A stretch of DNA of 64,000 nt from assembly GCF_003011895.2 (NCBI RefSeq), contig NZ_PXWF02000072.1, forward strand, positions 1-64,000, read 5' to 3'. The position numbers and the translations under genes are program-made. Shown piece by piece: positions 9,353 to 19,707 of this stretch; positions within the stretch are counted from its first letter, which is position 1, and the number at the start of each line of letters is the position of its first letter. Under the pieces are notes generated by a model. The model searched no databases. It was not told the DNA's origin and saw only the letters and a program-made list of their open reading frames with translations. The DNA is from Massilia glaciei (GTDB taxonomy: Bacteria; Pseudomonadota; Gammaproteobacteria; Burkholderiales; Burkholderiaceae_D).

Positions 9353-10888
9353 TTAACCGAGGAACAGCTTGTAGACGGGGTTGGCGCTCTCGTCCCAGTG
9401 GCGGTAGCCCAGCGTGGTCAGGAACAGGCGGAACGCCTCCATCTCCTCGGCCGGCACCTGGAGCCCGACCAGGATGCGGCCGACGTCGCCGCCCTGGTTG
9501 CGGTAATGGAACAGCGAGATGTTCCAGTTGGGCGCCATGCGGTCGAGGAAGCGCATCAGCGCGCCCGGCCGCTCCGGAAATTCGAAACGATACAGCAGCT
9601 CGTCGTGGGCGAGCGCGCTCTTGCCGCCAACCAAATGGCGGATGTGCAGCTTGGCCAGTTCGTCGTGGGTCAGGTCGAGCGTCTTGAACTCGTGCGCCTC
9701 GAAACTGCGCGCCAGCACGCCCGGCTCGTCGCGGCTGGCGATCTGCAGGCCGACGAACACATGGGCCGCCTTGGCGTCGCTGATGCGGTAGATGAACTCG
9801 GTCACGTTGCGCGGCCCGACCAGCTGGCAGAAGCGCTTGAAGCTGCCGCGCTGCTCGGGGATGGTGACGGCGAACACGGCCTCGCGCGACTCGCCCAGCT
9901 CGGCGCGCTCGGCGACGAAGCGCAGGCGGTCGAAGTTCATGTTGGCGCCGCAGGCGATCGCCACCAGGGTCTCGTTGTTGACCGGGTTCCTGGTCAGCGC
10001 GGCGCGCTCGATGTAGGCCTTGGCGCCGGCGACGGCCAGCGCGCCCGAGGGCTCGAGGATGCTGCGGGTGTCCTGGAACACGTCCTTGATGGCGGCGCAG
10101 ATGGCGTCGGTGTCGACGATGATGATCTCGTCGACGTAAAGTTGGGCCAGGCGGAAGGTTTCCTCCCCGACCAGCCGGACCGCGGTGCCGTCGGCGAACA
10201 GGCCGACGTCGGGCAACGTCACGCGCGCGCCGGCCTTGAGGCTGCGCGCCATCGCGTCGGAGTCGAGCGACTGCACGCCGATGATCTTGATGTCGGGACG
10301 GATCTGCTTGACGTAGGCGGCCACCCCGCTGATCAGGCCGCCGCCGCCGATGGCCACGAAAATGGCGTGGATCGGGCCCGAATGCTGGCGCAGGATCTCC
10401 ATGCCGATGGTGCCCTGGCCGGCGATCACGTCGGGGTCGTCGAACGGGTGCACGAAGGCGAGCTTTTGCTCTTTTTCGAGCGTGAGCGCGTGGTTGTAGG
10501 CGTCGGTGTAGGACTCGCCGTGCAGGATCACCTCGACGGCGGTGCCGCCGAACGACTTGACCGCGTCGACCTTCACGCTCGGCGTGGTGGTCGGCATGAC
10601 GATCACGGCGCGGCAGCCGAGCTTGGCGGCCGACAGCGCCACACCCTGGGCGTGGTTGCCGGCCGAGGCGCAGATCACGCCGCGCTTGAGCTGGGCCGGG
10701 GCCAGGTTGGCCATCTTGTTGTACGCGCCGCGCACCTTGAAGCTGAACACGCTTTGCATGTCCTCGCGCTTGAAGTAGATGCGGTTGCCGAAGCGCTCGG
10801 ACAGGATCGGCGCCAGTTCGAGCGGGGTTTCGGAGGCGACATCGTAGACGCGCGCGGTCAGGATTTTTTTTAAGTAGTCGGTGGTCAT
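9353..10888 (-). CDS. ilvA: Biosynthetic threonine deaminase (L-threonine ammonia-lyase)
   Basis: A 511-residue PLP enzyme making 2-oxobutanoate from threonine, the first step of isoleucine synthesis. The PLP lysine is K51 in SFKVRGAYNK and the phosphate loop is GGGGLISG (about residues 185-192). The C-terminal third (from about 330) carries two ACT-like domains for allosteric control by isoleucine and valine, so it is the biosynthetic form. ATG 10888 (MTTDYLKKIL) matches the family start; upstream frame is not conserved. Confidence 0.96.
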   Translation of the reverse strand: MTTDYLKKILTARVYDVASETPLELAPILSERFGNRIYFKREDMQSVFSFKVRGAYNKMANLAPAQLKRGVICASAGNHAQGVALSAAKLGCRAVIVMPTTTPSVKVDAVKSFGGTAVEVILHGESYTDAYNHALTLEKEQKLAFVHPFDDPDVIAGQGTIGMEILRQHSGPIHAIFVAIGGGGLISGVAAYVKQIRPDIKIIGVQSLDSDAMARSLKAGARVTLPDVGLFADGTAVRLVGEETFRLAQLYVDEIIIVDTDAICAAIKDVFQDTRSILEPSGALAVAGAKAYIERAALTRNPVNNETLVAIACGANMNFDRLRFVAERAELGESREAVFAVTIPEQRGSFKRFCQLVGPRNVTEFIYRISDAKAAHVFVGLQIASRDEPGVLARSFEAHEFKTLDLTHDELAKLHIRHLVGGKSALAHDELLYRFEFPERPGALMRFLDRMAPNWNISLFHYRNQGGDVGRILVGLQVPAEEMEAFRLFLTTLGYRHWDESANPVYKLFLG

Positions 10889-11043
10889 GGTCTGCAAACA
10901 AAATGGTTCTGGGCCGGATTTCCGGACGCGTTGACTGGGTGCTGACTGTCCTGAGCGGCGGGTTGCCGGGGGTGTGCAGTGCGGCGCGGCGGGCGCGGAT
11001 GGCGCGCTCGGCGCACCGTGTCGGTGCAATTGCTTTGGCTAAT

Positions 11044-11049
11044 TATAAT
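11044..11049 (+). promoter_or_regulatory. Probable -10 element for yqaA
   Basis: A perfect TATAAT 29 bases before the yqaA start in the ilvA-yqaA divergent region. No good -35 element is seen at 16-18 bases upstream. Confidence 0.35.
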
Positions 11050-11078
11050 GGAGGTCCCTCGACCCCACCTTAAGTGCC

Positions 11079-11570
11079 ATGATCGAAACCGCCGTGCTCT
11101 GGCTGCTCAATAAATTATCCGCGCCCGCGGTGGGCCTAAGCTCGGTGTTCGTGGTCAGCTTCATCTCGGCCACGCTGGTGCCGCTCGGCTCCGAGCCGGC
11201 CGTGTTCGCGGTGATCAAGGCCAACCCGGCCATGTTCTGGCCCGCGATCCTGGTCGCCACGCTCGGCAACACGCTCGGCGGCGCGCTCGACTATTTTCTC
11301 GGCTACCGCGCAAAGGTCGCCTTCGCCAGGGAGCGCAAGACGCGCTGGTTCGGCTGGCTCGCGCGCTACGGCGCCAAGACCATGCTGCTGTCCTGGGTGC
11401 CCGGCATCGGCGACCCGCTGTGCACGCTCGGTGGCTGGCTGCACCTGCCGTTCTGGCCCAGCGTGGGCTATATGGCGGTCGGAAAGTTCCTGCGCTACGT
11501 GACGATGACGCTCGTGTTGCTGTACGTGCCCGACGATTTCTGGAAATGGCTGGGCCAGGCGTTGGTCTGA
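11079..11570 (+). CDS. YqaA family inner-membrane protein (SNARE-associated/DedA-like)
   Basis: A 163-residue integral membrane protein with about four hydrophobic segments. The LVPLGSEPAVFAVIK segment and the WVPGIGDPLCTLGGWL segment are diagnostic for YqaA, a short relative of the DedA (VTT domain) family; DedA proteins are linked to lipid-carrier flipping and proton-motive-force homeostasis, but YqaA itself is uncharacterised. The stop codon TGA at 11568-11570 forms the edge of the 161-bp palindromic element that follows. Confidence 0.85.
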   Translation: MIETAVLWLLNKLSAPAVGLSSVFVVSFISATLVPLGSEPAVFAVIKANPAMFWPAILVATLGNTLGGALDYFLGYRAKVAFARERKTRWFGWLARYGAKTMLLSWVPGIGDPLCTLGGWLHLPFWPSVGYMAVGKFLRYVTMTLVLLYVPDDFWKWLGQALV

Positions 11571-11730
11571 GAGGCTGAGAGTCTTTCGACCATGCCCGCT
11601 CAGCACGCCGGAAAGCGCCCGCTCTTCGTTGCAAATGCTCGCCATAGCCCGAGCTATGGCTGTGCTTTGCGACTTGATCGGCCACCTTCTGGCGCGCTGC
11701 TCGGCCACGTCCAAAAAACTCTCAGCCTCT
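11570..11730. repeat. 161-bp nested palindromic element
   Basis: The outer arms are a perfect 13-bp inverted repeat (11570-11582 AGAGGCTGAGAGT, 11718-11730). An inner 8-4-8 palindrome (11641-11660) is centred at the same point, about 11650, and the sequence between is imperfectly self-complementary (for example GCTCAGCACGCCGGAAAG against the right-hand segment at 11689-11706). The whole can fold into one long hairpin. The element begins in the yqaA stop codon. Its left 27 bases recur, with one mismatch, at 38641-38667. The remaining 213 bases to the next gene hold nothing else recognisable. Confidence 0.75.
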
Positions 11731-11943
11731 GCGCTGTTCGGCGCCAGGCCCGAATCGTCGAACAATGAATGAATTGTATGCAATATTTTCTAGTATAAAT
11801 TCTGTCGGAGTGGCTTTTTGGCATCGAATACACGGCGGTGCGGGTCGAGGATGCCCTTGGGAATGCGGGGGCTGTCCGGCGTTGTGCATCGCAATACGCT
11901 AAAATGGTCCTCCTTTGGGTCAGTCTGAACGGTCACACATCAC

Positions 11944-14900
11944 ATGAACGCCCCCGTACACCTCCAAGCATTGCTCGCCGACACACCCATCGGACCGGCG
12001 CCGACGCGCCTGCGCGAAATCCCGTACAACTACACCTCGTTCTCGGACCGCGAAATCGTGATCCGTCTGCTCGGCGAGGATTCGTGGCAACTGCTCGACC
12101 AATTGCGCGGGGCGCGCCAGACCGGGCGCTCGGCGCGCATGCTGTACGAGGTGCTGGGCGACATCTGGGTGGTGCGGCGCAACCCCTACCTGCAAGACGA
12201 CATGCTCGACAACCCGAAGCGGCGCCAGGAGCTGATCGACGCGCTGCACCACCGCCTCGCCGAGGTCGACAAGCGGCGCCTGACGGTCGACGCCGCCGAC
12301 GACGCCGACCCCGCGCTGTCACGGCAGCGCAGCGACAGCGTCGCGCAGTTGCTCAAGGCGGCCGGGCGCGCGGTCGAGGACTTCGGCAACGAATTCCGCC
12401 AGACCTACGACCTGCGCAAGCGCACCACCAAGGTGCTGGGCCGCTACACCGAGAAACACAACATCTGCTTCGACGGCATGAAGCGCGTGGCCCACGTGAC
12501 GGACGCGACCGACTGGCGCGTCGAGTACCCGTTCGTCGTGCTCACGCCCGACACCGAGGACGAGATGGCCGGCCTGGTCAAGGGCTGCATCGAACTCGGT
12601 CTGACCATCATCCCGCGCGGCGGCGGGACCGGCTACACGGGCGGCGCGATCCCGCTCACGCCGATGTCGGCCGTCATCAACACCGAAAAACTGATCACGC
12701 TCGGCGAGGTCGAAATGACGATGCTGCCGGGCGTCGAGCGCGAATACGCGACCATCGCCTCGGGCGCCGGAGTGGTCACCAAGCGCGTCTCCGACGCGGC
12801 CGAAAAGGCCGGCTTCGTGTTCGCGGTCGACCCGACCTCGGCCGAGGCTTCCTGCATCGGCGGCAACATCGCGATGAACGCCGGCGGCAAGAAGGCCGTG
12901 CTGTGGGGCACCGCGCTCGACAACCTGGCCTCGTGGCGCATGGTCGACCCGAACGGCGACTGGCTCGAGGTCACCCGGCTCGAGCACAACCTGGGCAAGA
13001 TCCACGACGCCCCGGTGGCCAAGTTCAAGCTCGAATGGACCCATCCGTCGGCCAAGGGCGAGCGCAAGGGCGCGCCGTTCAAGACCGAGGAGCTGGTGAT
13101 CCAGGGCAGCAAGTTCCGCAAGGAGGGCCTGGGCAAGGACGTCACCGACAAGTTCCTGTCGGGCCTGCCGGGCATCCAGAAGGAAGGCTGCGACGGCCTC
13201 ATCACGTCGGGCCGCTGGATCCTGCACAAGATGCCCAAGTTCGCGCGCACCGTCTGCCTCGAGTTCTTCGGCCAGGCGCGCGACGCGATTCCGTCGATCG
13301 TCGAAATCAAGGACTACCTCGACGCCCTGCCGGCCAAGGGCGGCGCGCAATTCGCCACGATCCGGCTCGCCGGCCTCGAGCACCTCGACGAGCGCTACCT
13401 GCGCGCGGTCGGCTACGCGACCAAATCGAAGCGCGGCGTGCTGCCCAAAATGGCCCTGTTCGGCGACATCGTCGGCGACGACGAGAACGCGGTGGCGCAG
13501 GCCGCCTCCGAGGTGGTGCGCATCGCCAACACGCGCGTCGGCGAGGGCTTCGTCGCCGTCAGCCCCGAGGCGCGCAAGAAATTCTGGCTCGACCGCGCCC
13601 GCACCGCCGCGATCGCCAAGCACACCAACGCGTTCAAGATCAACGAGGACGTCGTCATCCCCCTCAACCGCATGGGCGAGTACACCGACGGCATCGAGCG
13701 CATCAACATCGAACTGTCGATCCGCAACAAGCTCAAGCTGGTCGAGCAGTTGCGCACCTTTTTCGCCGGCGGTCATCTGCCGGTGGGCAAGAACGAGGAC
13801 CTCGAGGAAGTCGGCGACGCCGAGATGCTGGGCGACCGCGCGCAGCAGGCCGACGAGGTGCTGGCGCAGGCCGGCGCGCGCTGGACTTACATGCTCGCCG
13901 AGCTCGACCGGCCGTTGGCGGGCGCGCGCGACACCCTGTACGCGCTCGGCCTCGACCGTCTCGCCGTCGTGTTCGACGCGCGCCTGGCCGAGCAGCCCGA
14001 CGCGACCCTGTTCGACGTGTTGCAGGACCGCACCGTGCGCGTGAGCTGGAAGCAGGAGATCCGCGCCCAGTTGCGCCAGATCTTCAACGGCGGCGCGTTC
14101 AAGCCCATCCTCGACGAGACCACCGCGATCCACGCGCGCGTGCTGCGCTCGCGCGTGTTCGTGGCGCTGCACATGCACGCCGGCGACGGCAATGTGCACA
14201 CCAACTTGCCGGTCAATTCGGACGACTACGAAATGCTCCAGGACGCGCACGGGGCGGTCGAACGCATCATGAAACTGGCGCGTTCGCTCGACGGCGTCAT
14301 TTCCGGCGAACACGGCATCGGCATCACCAAGCTCGAGTTCCTGACCGAGGACGAGATCGGCGAATTCCGCGACTACAAACTGCGCATCGACCCGGAGGGC
14401 CGCTTCAACAAGGGCAAGCTGCTCAACCTCGAGGGCCTCGGGGCCGATTTGCGCAACGCCTACACGCCGTCGTTCGGCCTGATGGGCCACGAGTCGCTGA
14501 TCATGCAGCAAAGCGACATCGGCGAGATCGCCAACAGCGTCAAGGACTGTCTGCGCTGCGGCAAGTGCAAACCCGTGTGCTCGACCCACGTGCCGCGCGC
14601 CAACCTGCTGTACTCGCCGCGCGACAAGATCCTCGCGACGTCCTCGCTGATCGAAGCCTTCCTGTACGAGGAGCAAACCCGGCGCGGCGTCTCGATCAAG
14701 CACTGGGAGGAGTTCGAGGACGTGGCCGACCATTGCACCCTGTGCCACAAGTGCTTCACCCCATGCCCGGTCAATATCGACTTCGGCAACGTGTCGATGA
14801 ACATGCGCAACCTGCTGCGCAAGATGGATAAAAAATCCTTCAATCCGGGCACCTCGGCGATCATGTTCTTCCTTAACGCGACCGATCCGGTGACCATCAA

Positions 14901-15960
14901 TCTGGCGCGCAAGGTCATGATTGACTGGGGCTACAAGGCCCAGCGGCTGGGCCACGAACTGCTCAAGAAGTTCGCCAAAAAGCAGACCAAGGCGCCGCCG
15001 CCGTCGCTCGGCAAGCCGGCCGTGCGCGAACAGGTGATCCACTTCATCAATAAAAAGATGCCGGGCAACCTGCCCAAGAAAACCGCGCGCGCGCTGCTCG
15101 ACATCGAGGACGACAAGGTCATCCCGATCATCCGCAACCCCAAGGCGACCACGGCCGACACCGAAGCCGTGTTCTACTTCCCAGGCTGCGGCTCCGAGCG
15201 CCTGTTCTCGCAAGTCGGCCTGGCCACCCAGGCCATGCTGTGGGAGGTGGGCGTGCAAACCGTGCTGCCGCCGGGCTACCTGTGCTGCGGCTATCCCCAG
15301 CGCGGCGCCGGCCAGTACGACAAGGCCGACAAGATGATGACCGATAACCGGGTGCTGTTCCACCGCATGGCCAACACGCTCAATTACCTCGACATCAAGA
15401 CCGTACTGGTGTCGTGCGGGACTTGCTACGACCAATTGGCCACCTACGAGTTCGACAAGATATTCCCCGGTTGCCGCATCATGGACATCCACGAGTACCT
15501 GTTGGAGAAGGGCGTCAAGCTCGAAGGCGTCAGCGGCACCCGCTACATGTACCACGAGCCGTGCCACACGCCGATGAAGCAGCAGGATGCGATCAAGACC
15601 GTCAACGCGCTGATCACCACCATCGACGACACCAAGATCGAGAAGAACGACCGCTGCTGCGGCGACTCCGGCAGCCTGATGGTGTCGCGTCCCGACATCT
15701 CGACGCAGGTCCGCTTCCGCAAGGAGGAAGAAGTGATCAAGGGGGCCGACAAGCTGCGTGCCGACGGCTTTACGGGCGAGGTCAAGATCCTGACCAGCTG
15801 CCCGGCCTGCCTGGGCGGGGTGACCCGCTACAGCGAGGACGCCGGCACCACGGCCGACTACATCGTCATCGAGATCGCGCGCCATCTGTTGGGCGAGAAC
15901 TGGCTGCCCGAGTACGTGGCGCGCGCCAACAACGGCGGCATCGAACGGGTGCTGGTGTGA
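11944..15960 (+). CDS. FAD-linked D-2-hydroxyacid dehydrogenase with Fe-S and CCG domains (DUF3683)
   Basis: A 1338-residue multidomain oxidoreductase. In order: DUF3683 N-terminus ([20 protein letters not shown]), FAD-binding PCMH domain ([12 protein letters not shown], about 224), FAD-oxidase C domain ([12 protein letters not shown] about 742; [10 protein letters not shown] about 786), two 4Fe-4S motifs ([11 protein letters not shown] about 870; [12 protein letters not shown] about 930), then two cysteine-rich CCG domains ([10 protein letters not shown] 1113; SCGTCYDQ 1157; CCGDSGS 1237). This architecture is that of the large YdiJ-like enzymes that oxidise D-lactate or D-2-hydroxyglutarate and pass electrons to quinone. 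The substrate here is inferred. It heads a tight unit with the HIT and DUF971 genes. Confidence 0.92.
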   Translation: MNAPVHLQALLADTPIGPAPTRLREIPYNYTSFSDREIVIRLLGEDSWQLLDQLRGARQTGRSARMLYEVLGDIWVVRRNPYLQDDMLDNPKRRQELIDALHHRLAEVDKRRLTVDAADDADPALSRQRSDSVAQLLKAAGRAVEDFGNEFRQTYDLRKRTTKVLGRYTEKHNICFDGMKRVAHVTDATDWRVEYPFVVLTPDTEDEMAGLVKGCIELGLTIIPRGGGTGYTGGAIPLTPMSAVINTEKLITLGEVEMTMLPGVEREYATIASGAGVVTKRVSDAAEKAGFVFAVDPTSAEASCIGGNIAMNAGGKKAVLWGTALDNLASWRMVDPNGDWLEVTRLEHNLGKIHDAPVAKFKLEWTHPSAKGERKGAPFKTEELVIQGSKFRKEGLGKDVTDKFLSGLPGIQKEGCDGLITSGRWILHKMPKFARTVCLEFFGQARDAIPSIVEIKDYLDALPAKGGAQFATIRLAGLEHLDERYLRAVGYATKSKRGVLPKMALFGDIVGDDENAVAQAASEVVRIANTRVGEGFVAVSPEARKKFWLDRARTAAIAKHTNAFKINEDVVIPLNRMGEYTDGIERINIELSIRNKLKLVEQLRTFFAGGHLPVGKNEDLEEVGDAEMLGDRAQQADEVLAQAGARWTYMLAELDRPLAGARDTLYALGLDRLAVVFDARLAEQPDATLFDVLQDRTVRVSWKQEIRAQLRQIFNGGAFKPILDETTAIHARVLRSRVFVALHMHAGDGNVHTNLPVNSDDYEMLQDAHGAVERIMKLARSLDGVISGEHGIGITKLEFLTEDEIGEFRDYKLRIDPEGRFNKGKLLNLEGLGADLRNAYTPSFGLMGHESLIMQQSDIGEIANSVKDCLRCGKCKPVCSTHVPRANLLYSPRDKILATSSLIEAFLYEEQTRRGVSIKHWEEFEDVADHCTLCHKCFTPCPVNIDFGNVSMNMRNLLRKMDKKSFNPGTSAIMFFLNATDPVTINLARKVMIDWGYKAQRLGHELLKKFAKKQTKAPPPSLGKPAVREQVIHFINKKMPGNLPKKTARALLDIEDDKVIPIIRNPKATTADTEAVFYFPGCGSERLFSQVGLATQAMLWEVGVQTVLPPGYLCCGYPQRGAGQYDKADKMMTDNRVLFHRMANTLNYLDIKTVLVSCGTCYDQLATYEFDKIFPGCRIMDIHEYLLEKGVKLEGVSGTRYMYHEPCHTPMKQQDAIKTVNALITTIDDTKIEKNDRCCGDSGSLMVSRPDISTQVRFRKEEEVIKGADKLRADGFTGEVKILTSCPACLGGVTRYSEDAGTTADYIVIEIARHLLGENWLPEYVARANNGGIERVLV

Positions 15961-16391
15961 GTTCGCCCGCCTGCGAGCTGTGCGCGCTGGCCGTCGAGCC
16001 GGTTTTCCGCAACGATAAGTTGTCGGTGATCCTCGTCGACGACGCCGCCTATCCGGGCTTTGCCAGGGTGGTCTGGAACGCCCACGTCAAGGAGGTGTCC
16101 GACCTCGCCGCGGCCGACCGGCTTATGCTCAACGACGCCGTGTGGCGGGTCGAGATGGCGCTGCGCGAAGTCATGCAGCCCGACAAGATCAACGTGGCGA
16201 GCCTGGGCAACATGACGCCGCACCTGCACTGGCACGTGATCCCGCGTTTTTCCGACGACGCCCATTTTCCCCAGCCGGTCTGGGCCGGCGCCGTGCGCGC
16301 CACCGACGCGCCGGTGCTGGCCGCGCGCCGCGCGCTGCTGGGGCAACTTGGCGCCGCCATCGTGCGCCGCATGAACCAGGAAAATAACTAA
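15957..16391 (+). CDS. HIT family protein
   Basis: A 144-residue histidine-triad protein. The catalytic triad motif is [10 protein letters not shown] (about residues 89-98) and the N-terminus carries a CELC pair. HIT proteins hydrolyse nucleoside phosphoramidates or dinucleotides. The start is GTG 15957, whose last bases lie in the stop of the dehydrogenase (GTGA overlap), so it is translationally coupled. It is followed without a gap by the DUF971 gene. Confidence 0.88.
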   Translation: MSSPACELCALAVEPVFRNDKLSVILVDDAAYPGFARVVWNAHVKEVSDLAAADRLMLNDAVWRVEMALREVMQPDKINVASLGNMTPHLHWHVIPRFSDDAHFPQPVWAGAVRATDAPVLAARRALLGQLGAAIVRRMNQENN

Positions 16392-16820
16392 ATGAGCCAT
16401 TCACCGAACCCGACCGCGCTGACGGTGCACCAGAAATCGCGCATGCTCGACATCGCCTTCGACGACGGCGCCGCGTTCTCGCTGCCGTTCGAATTGCTGC
16501 GCGTGTACTCGCCGTCGGCCGAGGTGCGCGGCCATGGGCAGGGCCAGGAGGTGCTGCAGGTTGGCAAGCGCGAGGTCGGCATCAGCGCGCTCGACCCCGT
16601 TGGTAACTACGCCGTGCAGCCGAGCTTTACCGACGGCCACAACACGGGCTTGTTCACCTGGGACTACCTGTACAAACTCGGCAACGAGCAGGACGCCTTG
16701 TGGCAGGATTACCTGCAGCGCCTGCAAGCGGCCGGCTTTGACGGCGACAGCGGACGCGCGCCCGGCGCCGCGCTCGCATCCAAGGCCGCGACCGGCGCGG
16801 GCTGCGGCCACAAGCACTGA
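16392..16820 (+). CDS. DUF971 (gamma-butyrobetaine hydroxylase-like N-terminal domain) protein
   Basis: A 142-residue protein of the DUF971 family. The conserved core reads DDGAAFSLPFELLRVYSPSAEVRGHG, then DGHNTGLFTWDYLYKLG. The C-terminus ends in GCGHKH, a possible metal-binding tail. Its start codon directly abuts the HIT stop. In many betaproteobacteria this gene immediately precedes ubiE; here about 2.1 kb of other DNA separates them. Confidence 0.85.
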   Translation: MSHSPNPTALTVHQKSRMLDIAFDDGAAFSLPFELLRVYSPSAEVRGHGQGQEVLQVGKREVGISALDPVGNYAVQPSFTDGHNTGLFTWDYLYKLGNEQDALWQDYLQRLQAAGFDGDSGRAPGAALASKAATGAGCGHKH

Positions 16821-17352
16821 CAAACCCCGTCGTCCCCGGGCTCGCCTCCCCCTCTGCGGGAAGGCATGCCTCGCGGCAAAGTGGAACGCGCCGAGCCCGC
16901 GCAAAAGCGCAGCGGCATGATGCAGCGCCGCTAAGGTTTCCCAGCGAGATTGTTGGGCGAAGGATTCATTGCCATCCGGCAATCCACCTCGCCCGCGGGC
17001 GTGCCCCCTCCAGAATGTGGCGCCTCCCAAAAAGGCCCTATTTCACCCGGTTCGACCCGGCATTGCCCGATGGCGAAGCGATTTCCGGTGATAGTCGCCC
17101 GATACTCCCCGCCCGCCACCCGATCTATCCTGCTCTACGTCCGAAACTGAACGATACGTGGTGTGCGTGTCTAACTAAGTACACGCCAGCGTTGTCGTAA
17201 AAAAATCGTGCAAGCATCGGATCAATTCGTGCCGTTGCCGGACCGAGTCGCGCAGTTGTCTGGCCGATTCGCGCAGATATCGTCCGGACGCGTGCCGCTT
17301 TCGTGCAATGCCGGGCCAATATGCAGTCAAATCGGAAAAAAGGAGAAAAGCC
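16821..17352. other. Intergenic region after the DUF971 gene
   Basis: About 530 bases without a convincing gene. At 16829-16861 lies a C-rich segment similar to the left arm of the palindrome after purM (43842-43875). At 17216-17310 are degenerate 21-bp repeats. No RNA gene was recognised. Confidence 0.5.
17216..17310. repeat. Degenerate 21-bp tandem repeat
   Basis: About four copies of a 21-bp unit with core TTCGCGCAG. Read on the minus strand they give a heptad pattern A-R-[ILV]-x-x-x-x repeated (ARIGQTT, ARLGPAT, ARIDPML). A small open frame covers this strand but has no other support. Confidence 0.45.
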
Positions 17353-18237
17353 ATGAAACGCCATCACCCGGCCGTCTACGCCGAGATCCCCATTTCGCAA
17401 CATATCGCCAAGCAACTAAGCCACGCATCGGTCAGAAGCTTCTTCGAAAAGGAGGACTGGGAAATCGTCGCCGAGGAGGTCGAGGAGTGGGTCTGGCGCC
17501 ACCATCCTGATGCGCTGCCCAAACCGGCAAATTCTGGTTACCAATGGAAGCATTTGTTCCTGCCCGATGGCACGCTGCTGCGCACCGTATTTAACGGGAA
17601 AAACCATCACGGCTTGGTCGAGGGCGATGCCATTCTTTACGAAGGACAGGCCATCTCGCCCAGCGGTTTTGCCAACGCCTTGGGTGGAATCCGGCGCAAC
17701 GCCTGGACAAGTATCTGGATCCGCTTTCCAAATACAAGCGAATGGAAGCGCGCCGACACGCTGCGCCCCCGTAAGCAATCCCAACGTGAACGCAGACCGC
17801 ATGTGGCTGCGCAACCCGCGCCGCCGCCCACACCCCTCGCGCCGCTTACCGCCCCTGCAGCCGCCGCTGCAACCGCCGCTGCAGCCGCCCGGCAAGATCA
17901 TCACGCATTAGCCGCACACGAAGTGCGTCAACCCCAGCGCACTGTCGACGCTGGCACGCCAGAAACCTGCCCGAACCTTGCTGCGCCACATGCGCGGGGC
18001 ATTCAGCGGGTGGGACGATTCAGGGGCCGTGCGAGCAGGATTGCCGGCCCGCCGCCCAAGCGCGCCCCGGTGTCAATCGACGACGTGGTGGACGCGCTTC
18101 GGCGCGCCGAAGCGCGACAGACGATTGCGTTGCCGACCCAAAAAGGAAAGCCCGGGCGTCTTTTCGTGGCGTGGTTCAGCAGCGACGAAGGTTTCCCGGT
18201 TCCGGCATCGAGACGCACGCGAGCAATCCCGGCCTGA
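17353..18237 (+). CDS. Hypothetical protein with Ala/Pro-rich linker, 294 residues
   Basis: Not recognised. ATG 17353 has an AGGAG box at 17341-17345 with 7-base spacing. Residues 1-140 form a folded-looking N-terminal region (VRSFFEKEDWEIVAEEVEEW, then YQWKHLFLPDGTLLRT). Residues 150-210 are a Pro/Ala/Arg low-complexity linker (APPPTPLAPLTAPAAAAATA). A basic C-terminal part follows. There is no signal peptide or membrane span. It sits inside the 2.1-kb insert before ubiE and is probably accessory. Confidence 0.6.
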   Translation: MKRHHPAVYAEIPISQHIAKQLSHASVRSFFEKEDWEIVAEEVEEWVWRHHPDALPKPANSGYQWKHLFLPDGTLLRTVFNGKNHHGLVEGDAILYEGQAISPSGFANALGGIRRNAWTSIWIRFPNTSEWKRADTLRPRKQSQRERRPHVAAQPAPPPTPLAPLTAPAAAAATAAAAARQDHHALAAHEVRQPQRTVDAGTPETCPNLAAPHARGIQRVGRFRGRASRIAGPPPKRAPVSIDDVVDALRRAEARQTIALPTQKGKPGRLFVAWFSSDEGFPVPASRRTRAIPA

Positions 18238-18401
18238 CCGACGCGCGAAGACGCGCCCGTCCGGGACTGTTTGCGCAAAAAAGCACCAGCAAGCGGTTTC
18301 GAAAGTCGGCCATTGGTGTCCGCCCTAGTTCAGGGCAAAGGAAGTATTGATGGCGGTATAGTAAGGGCGCCAGCGAGGCGCCGGCAATCGCGGCCGGCAG
18401 C

Positions 18402-18791
18402 CTATTTGGACGACATCACATACTGCATTTTGTACCAGGCCTCGGCCGGTTTGCCATCCCTGCTTACCGGATTGAATGTGCAGCGTCCCAAGCCCTCCAT
18501 TGCCGCCGCATCCAACAGGGGGAATCCGCTCGATTCATCCACTTTTACCTGCTTGACCGCGCCATCGGTGCCGAGTAGGTATGCCAGCCTCACCGTGCCT
18601 TGCTGGCTGTCGCGCATGGCTTGCGCCGGCATCAAGGGTTTGGCGCAATGCGGTGCCATCGGAGCTGGAGCTGGCATTTGCGCGCACCCCGACATTGCCG
18701 CCAGAAACGCCCCGGCGCCAATCAAGGGCAGCGGGCCAAAAGGCCGCAAAGCGGCCATCGGTGGATGCTTTGGATCAGCGTGTGTCGACAT
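18402..18791 (-). CDS. Putative lipoprotein with TonB C-terminal-like domain
   Basis: A 129-residue protein. ATG 18791 is chosen because GGAG lies 10 bases upstream. After a hydrophobic stretch comes a lipobox-like AAMSGC, then a domain with the TonB C-terminal pattern ([20 protein letters not shown], then [16 protein letters not shown]). A free TonB-box-binding domain without the long periplasmic linker occurs in many accessory lipoproteins of this family; function unknown. It is convergent with the 17353 gene and divergent from ubiE. Confidence 0.7.
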   Translation of the reverse strand: MSTHADPKHPPMAALRPFGPLPLIGAGAFLAAMSGCAQMPAPAPMAPHCAKPLMPAQAMRDSQQGTVRLAYLLGTDGAVKQVKVDESSGFPLLDAAAMEGLGRCTFNPVSRDGKPAEAWYKMQYVMSSK

Positions 18792-18940
18792 GGTGCGATT
18801 GCTCCTTCTGGCTTGTTTTTTTCTCATTGGTATCTTACAGGCATGATTGTCGGCGTGCCCCTCCGGCGCCGCCTCCGAAGCAACTACTCACGGGCATGAT
18901 CGCGGGCCGCTCGCGGACGCCGGCAGGGGCGGGGCGCTTG

Positions 18941-18946
18941 TATAAT
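18941..18946 (+). promoter_or_regulatory. -10 element of the ubiE promoter
   Basis: TATAAT 28 bases before the ubiE start codon; the -35 region is poor. It would drive ubiE and the Tim44-like gene. Confidence 0.4.
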
Positions 18947-18973
18947 GTGACAAGTCCAATCCGTCCCGCTCAT

Positions 18974-19705
18974 ATGACCAATACCCATTTCGGCTACAAA
19001 ACCGTGTCCGAGGACGACAAAGTCCACGAAGTCGCGAAGGTGTTCCACTCGGTGGCCGCCAAGTACGACGTCATGAACGACCTGATGTCGGCCGGCCTGC
19101 ACCGTGTATGGAAGACCTTCACCATCGCCAACGCGGCCGTGCGGCCGGGCTTCAAGGTGCTCGACATCGCCGGCGGCACGGGCGACCTGTCGATGGCCTT
19201 CGCCAAGCAGGCCGGGCCGAGCGGCGAGGTCTGGCACACCGACATCAACGAGTCGATGCTGCGCGTGGGCCGCGACCGCATGCTCAACGAGGGCCTGGTG
19301 CTGCCGACCCTGCTGTGCGACGCCGAAAAACTGCCGTTCCCCGACAATTATTTCGACCGCGTCAGCGTCGCCTTCGGCCTGCGCAACATGACCCACAAAG
19401 ACCAGGCGCTGGCCGAGATGCGGCGCGTGCTCAAGCCGGGCGGCAAGCTGCTCGTGCTCGAATTCTCCAAGGTCGCCGCGCCGCTGCAAAAACCGTACGA
19501 CGTCTATTCGTTCTCGGTGCTGCCGTGGCTCGGCCAAAAAATCGCCGGCGACGCCGAAAGCTACCGCTACCTGGCCGAATCGATCCGCATGCACCCCGAC
19601 CAGGAAACCCTCAAAACCATGATGCAGGATGCCGGACTCGAGCGGGTGCAGTACTTCAACCTGACGGCCGGTGTCGCGGCATTGCACACGGGCATCAAAC
19701 TCTGA
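18974..19705 (+). CDS. ubiE: Demethylubiquinone/demethylmenaquinone C-methyltransferase UbiE
   Basis: A 243-residue SAM-dependent methyltransferase placing the C-2 methyl group in ubiquinone synthesis. The SAM motif [15 protein letters not shown] and the signatures [17 protein letters not shown] and [16 protein letters not shown] are all present. ATG 18974 ([11 protein letters not shown]) matches the family start. It leads the block with the Tim44-like gene, ubiJ and ubiB. Confidence 0.97.
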   Translation: MTNTHFGYKTVSEDDKVHEVAKVFHSVAAKYDVMNDLMSAGLHRVWKTFTIANAAVRPGFKVLDIAGGTGDLSMAFAKQAGPSGEVWHTDINESMLRVGRDRMLNEGLVLPTLLCDAEKLPFPDNYFDRVSVAFGLRNMTHKDQALAEMRRVLKPGGKLLVLEFSKVAAPLQKPYDVYSFSVLPWLGQKIAGDAESYRYLAESIRMHPDQETLKTMMQDAGLERVQYFNLTAGVAALHTGIKL

Positions 19706-19707
19706 GC

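Noticed and set aside
8390-10873. An 827-codon plus-strand frame
   Set aside because: Shadow of queF and ilvA on the other strand, rich in Arg, Gln, Ala and Val.
12319-15885. A 1188-codon open frame on the minus strand
   Set aside because: It is antisense to the FAD/Fe-S dehydrogenase and reflects third-position GC bias; the protein is low-complexity with no recognisable domain.
17125-17415. A 96-codon minus-strand frame with A-R-I heptads
   Set aside because: It crosses the start of the better supported 294-residue gene and consists of degenerate DNA repeats.
18354-18401. Terminator for the TonB-like lipoprotein gene
   Set aside because: A GGCGCC hairpin is visible but without a T-run on the correct strand.
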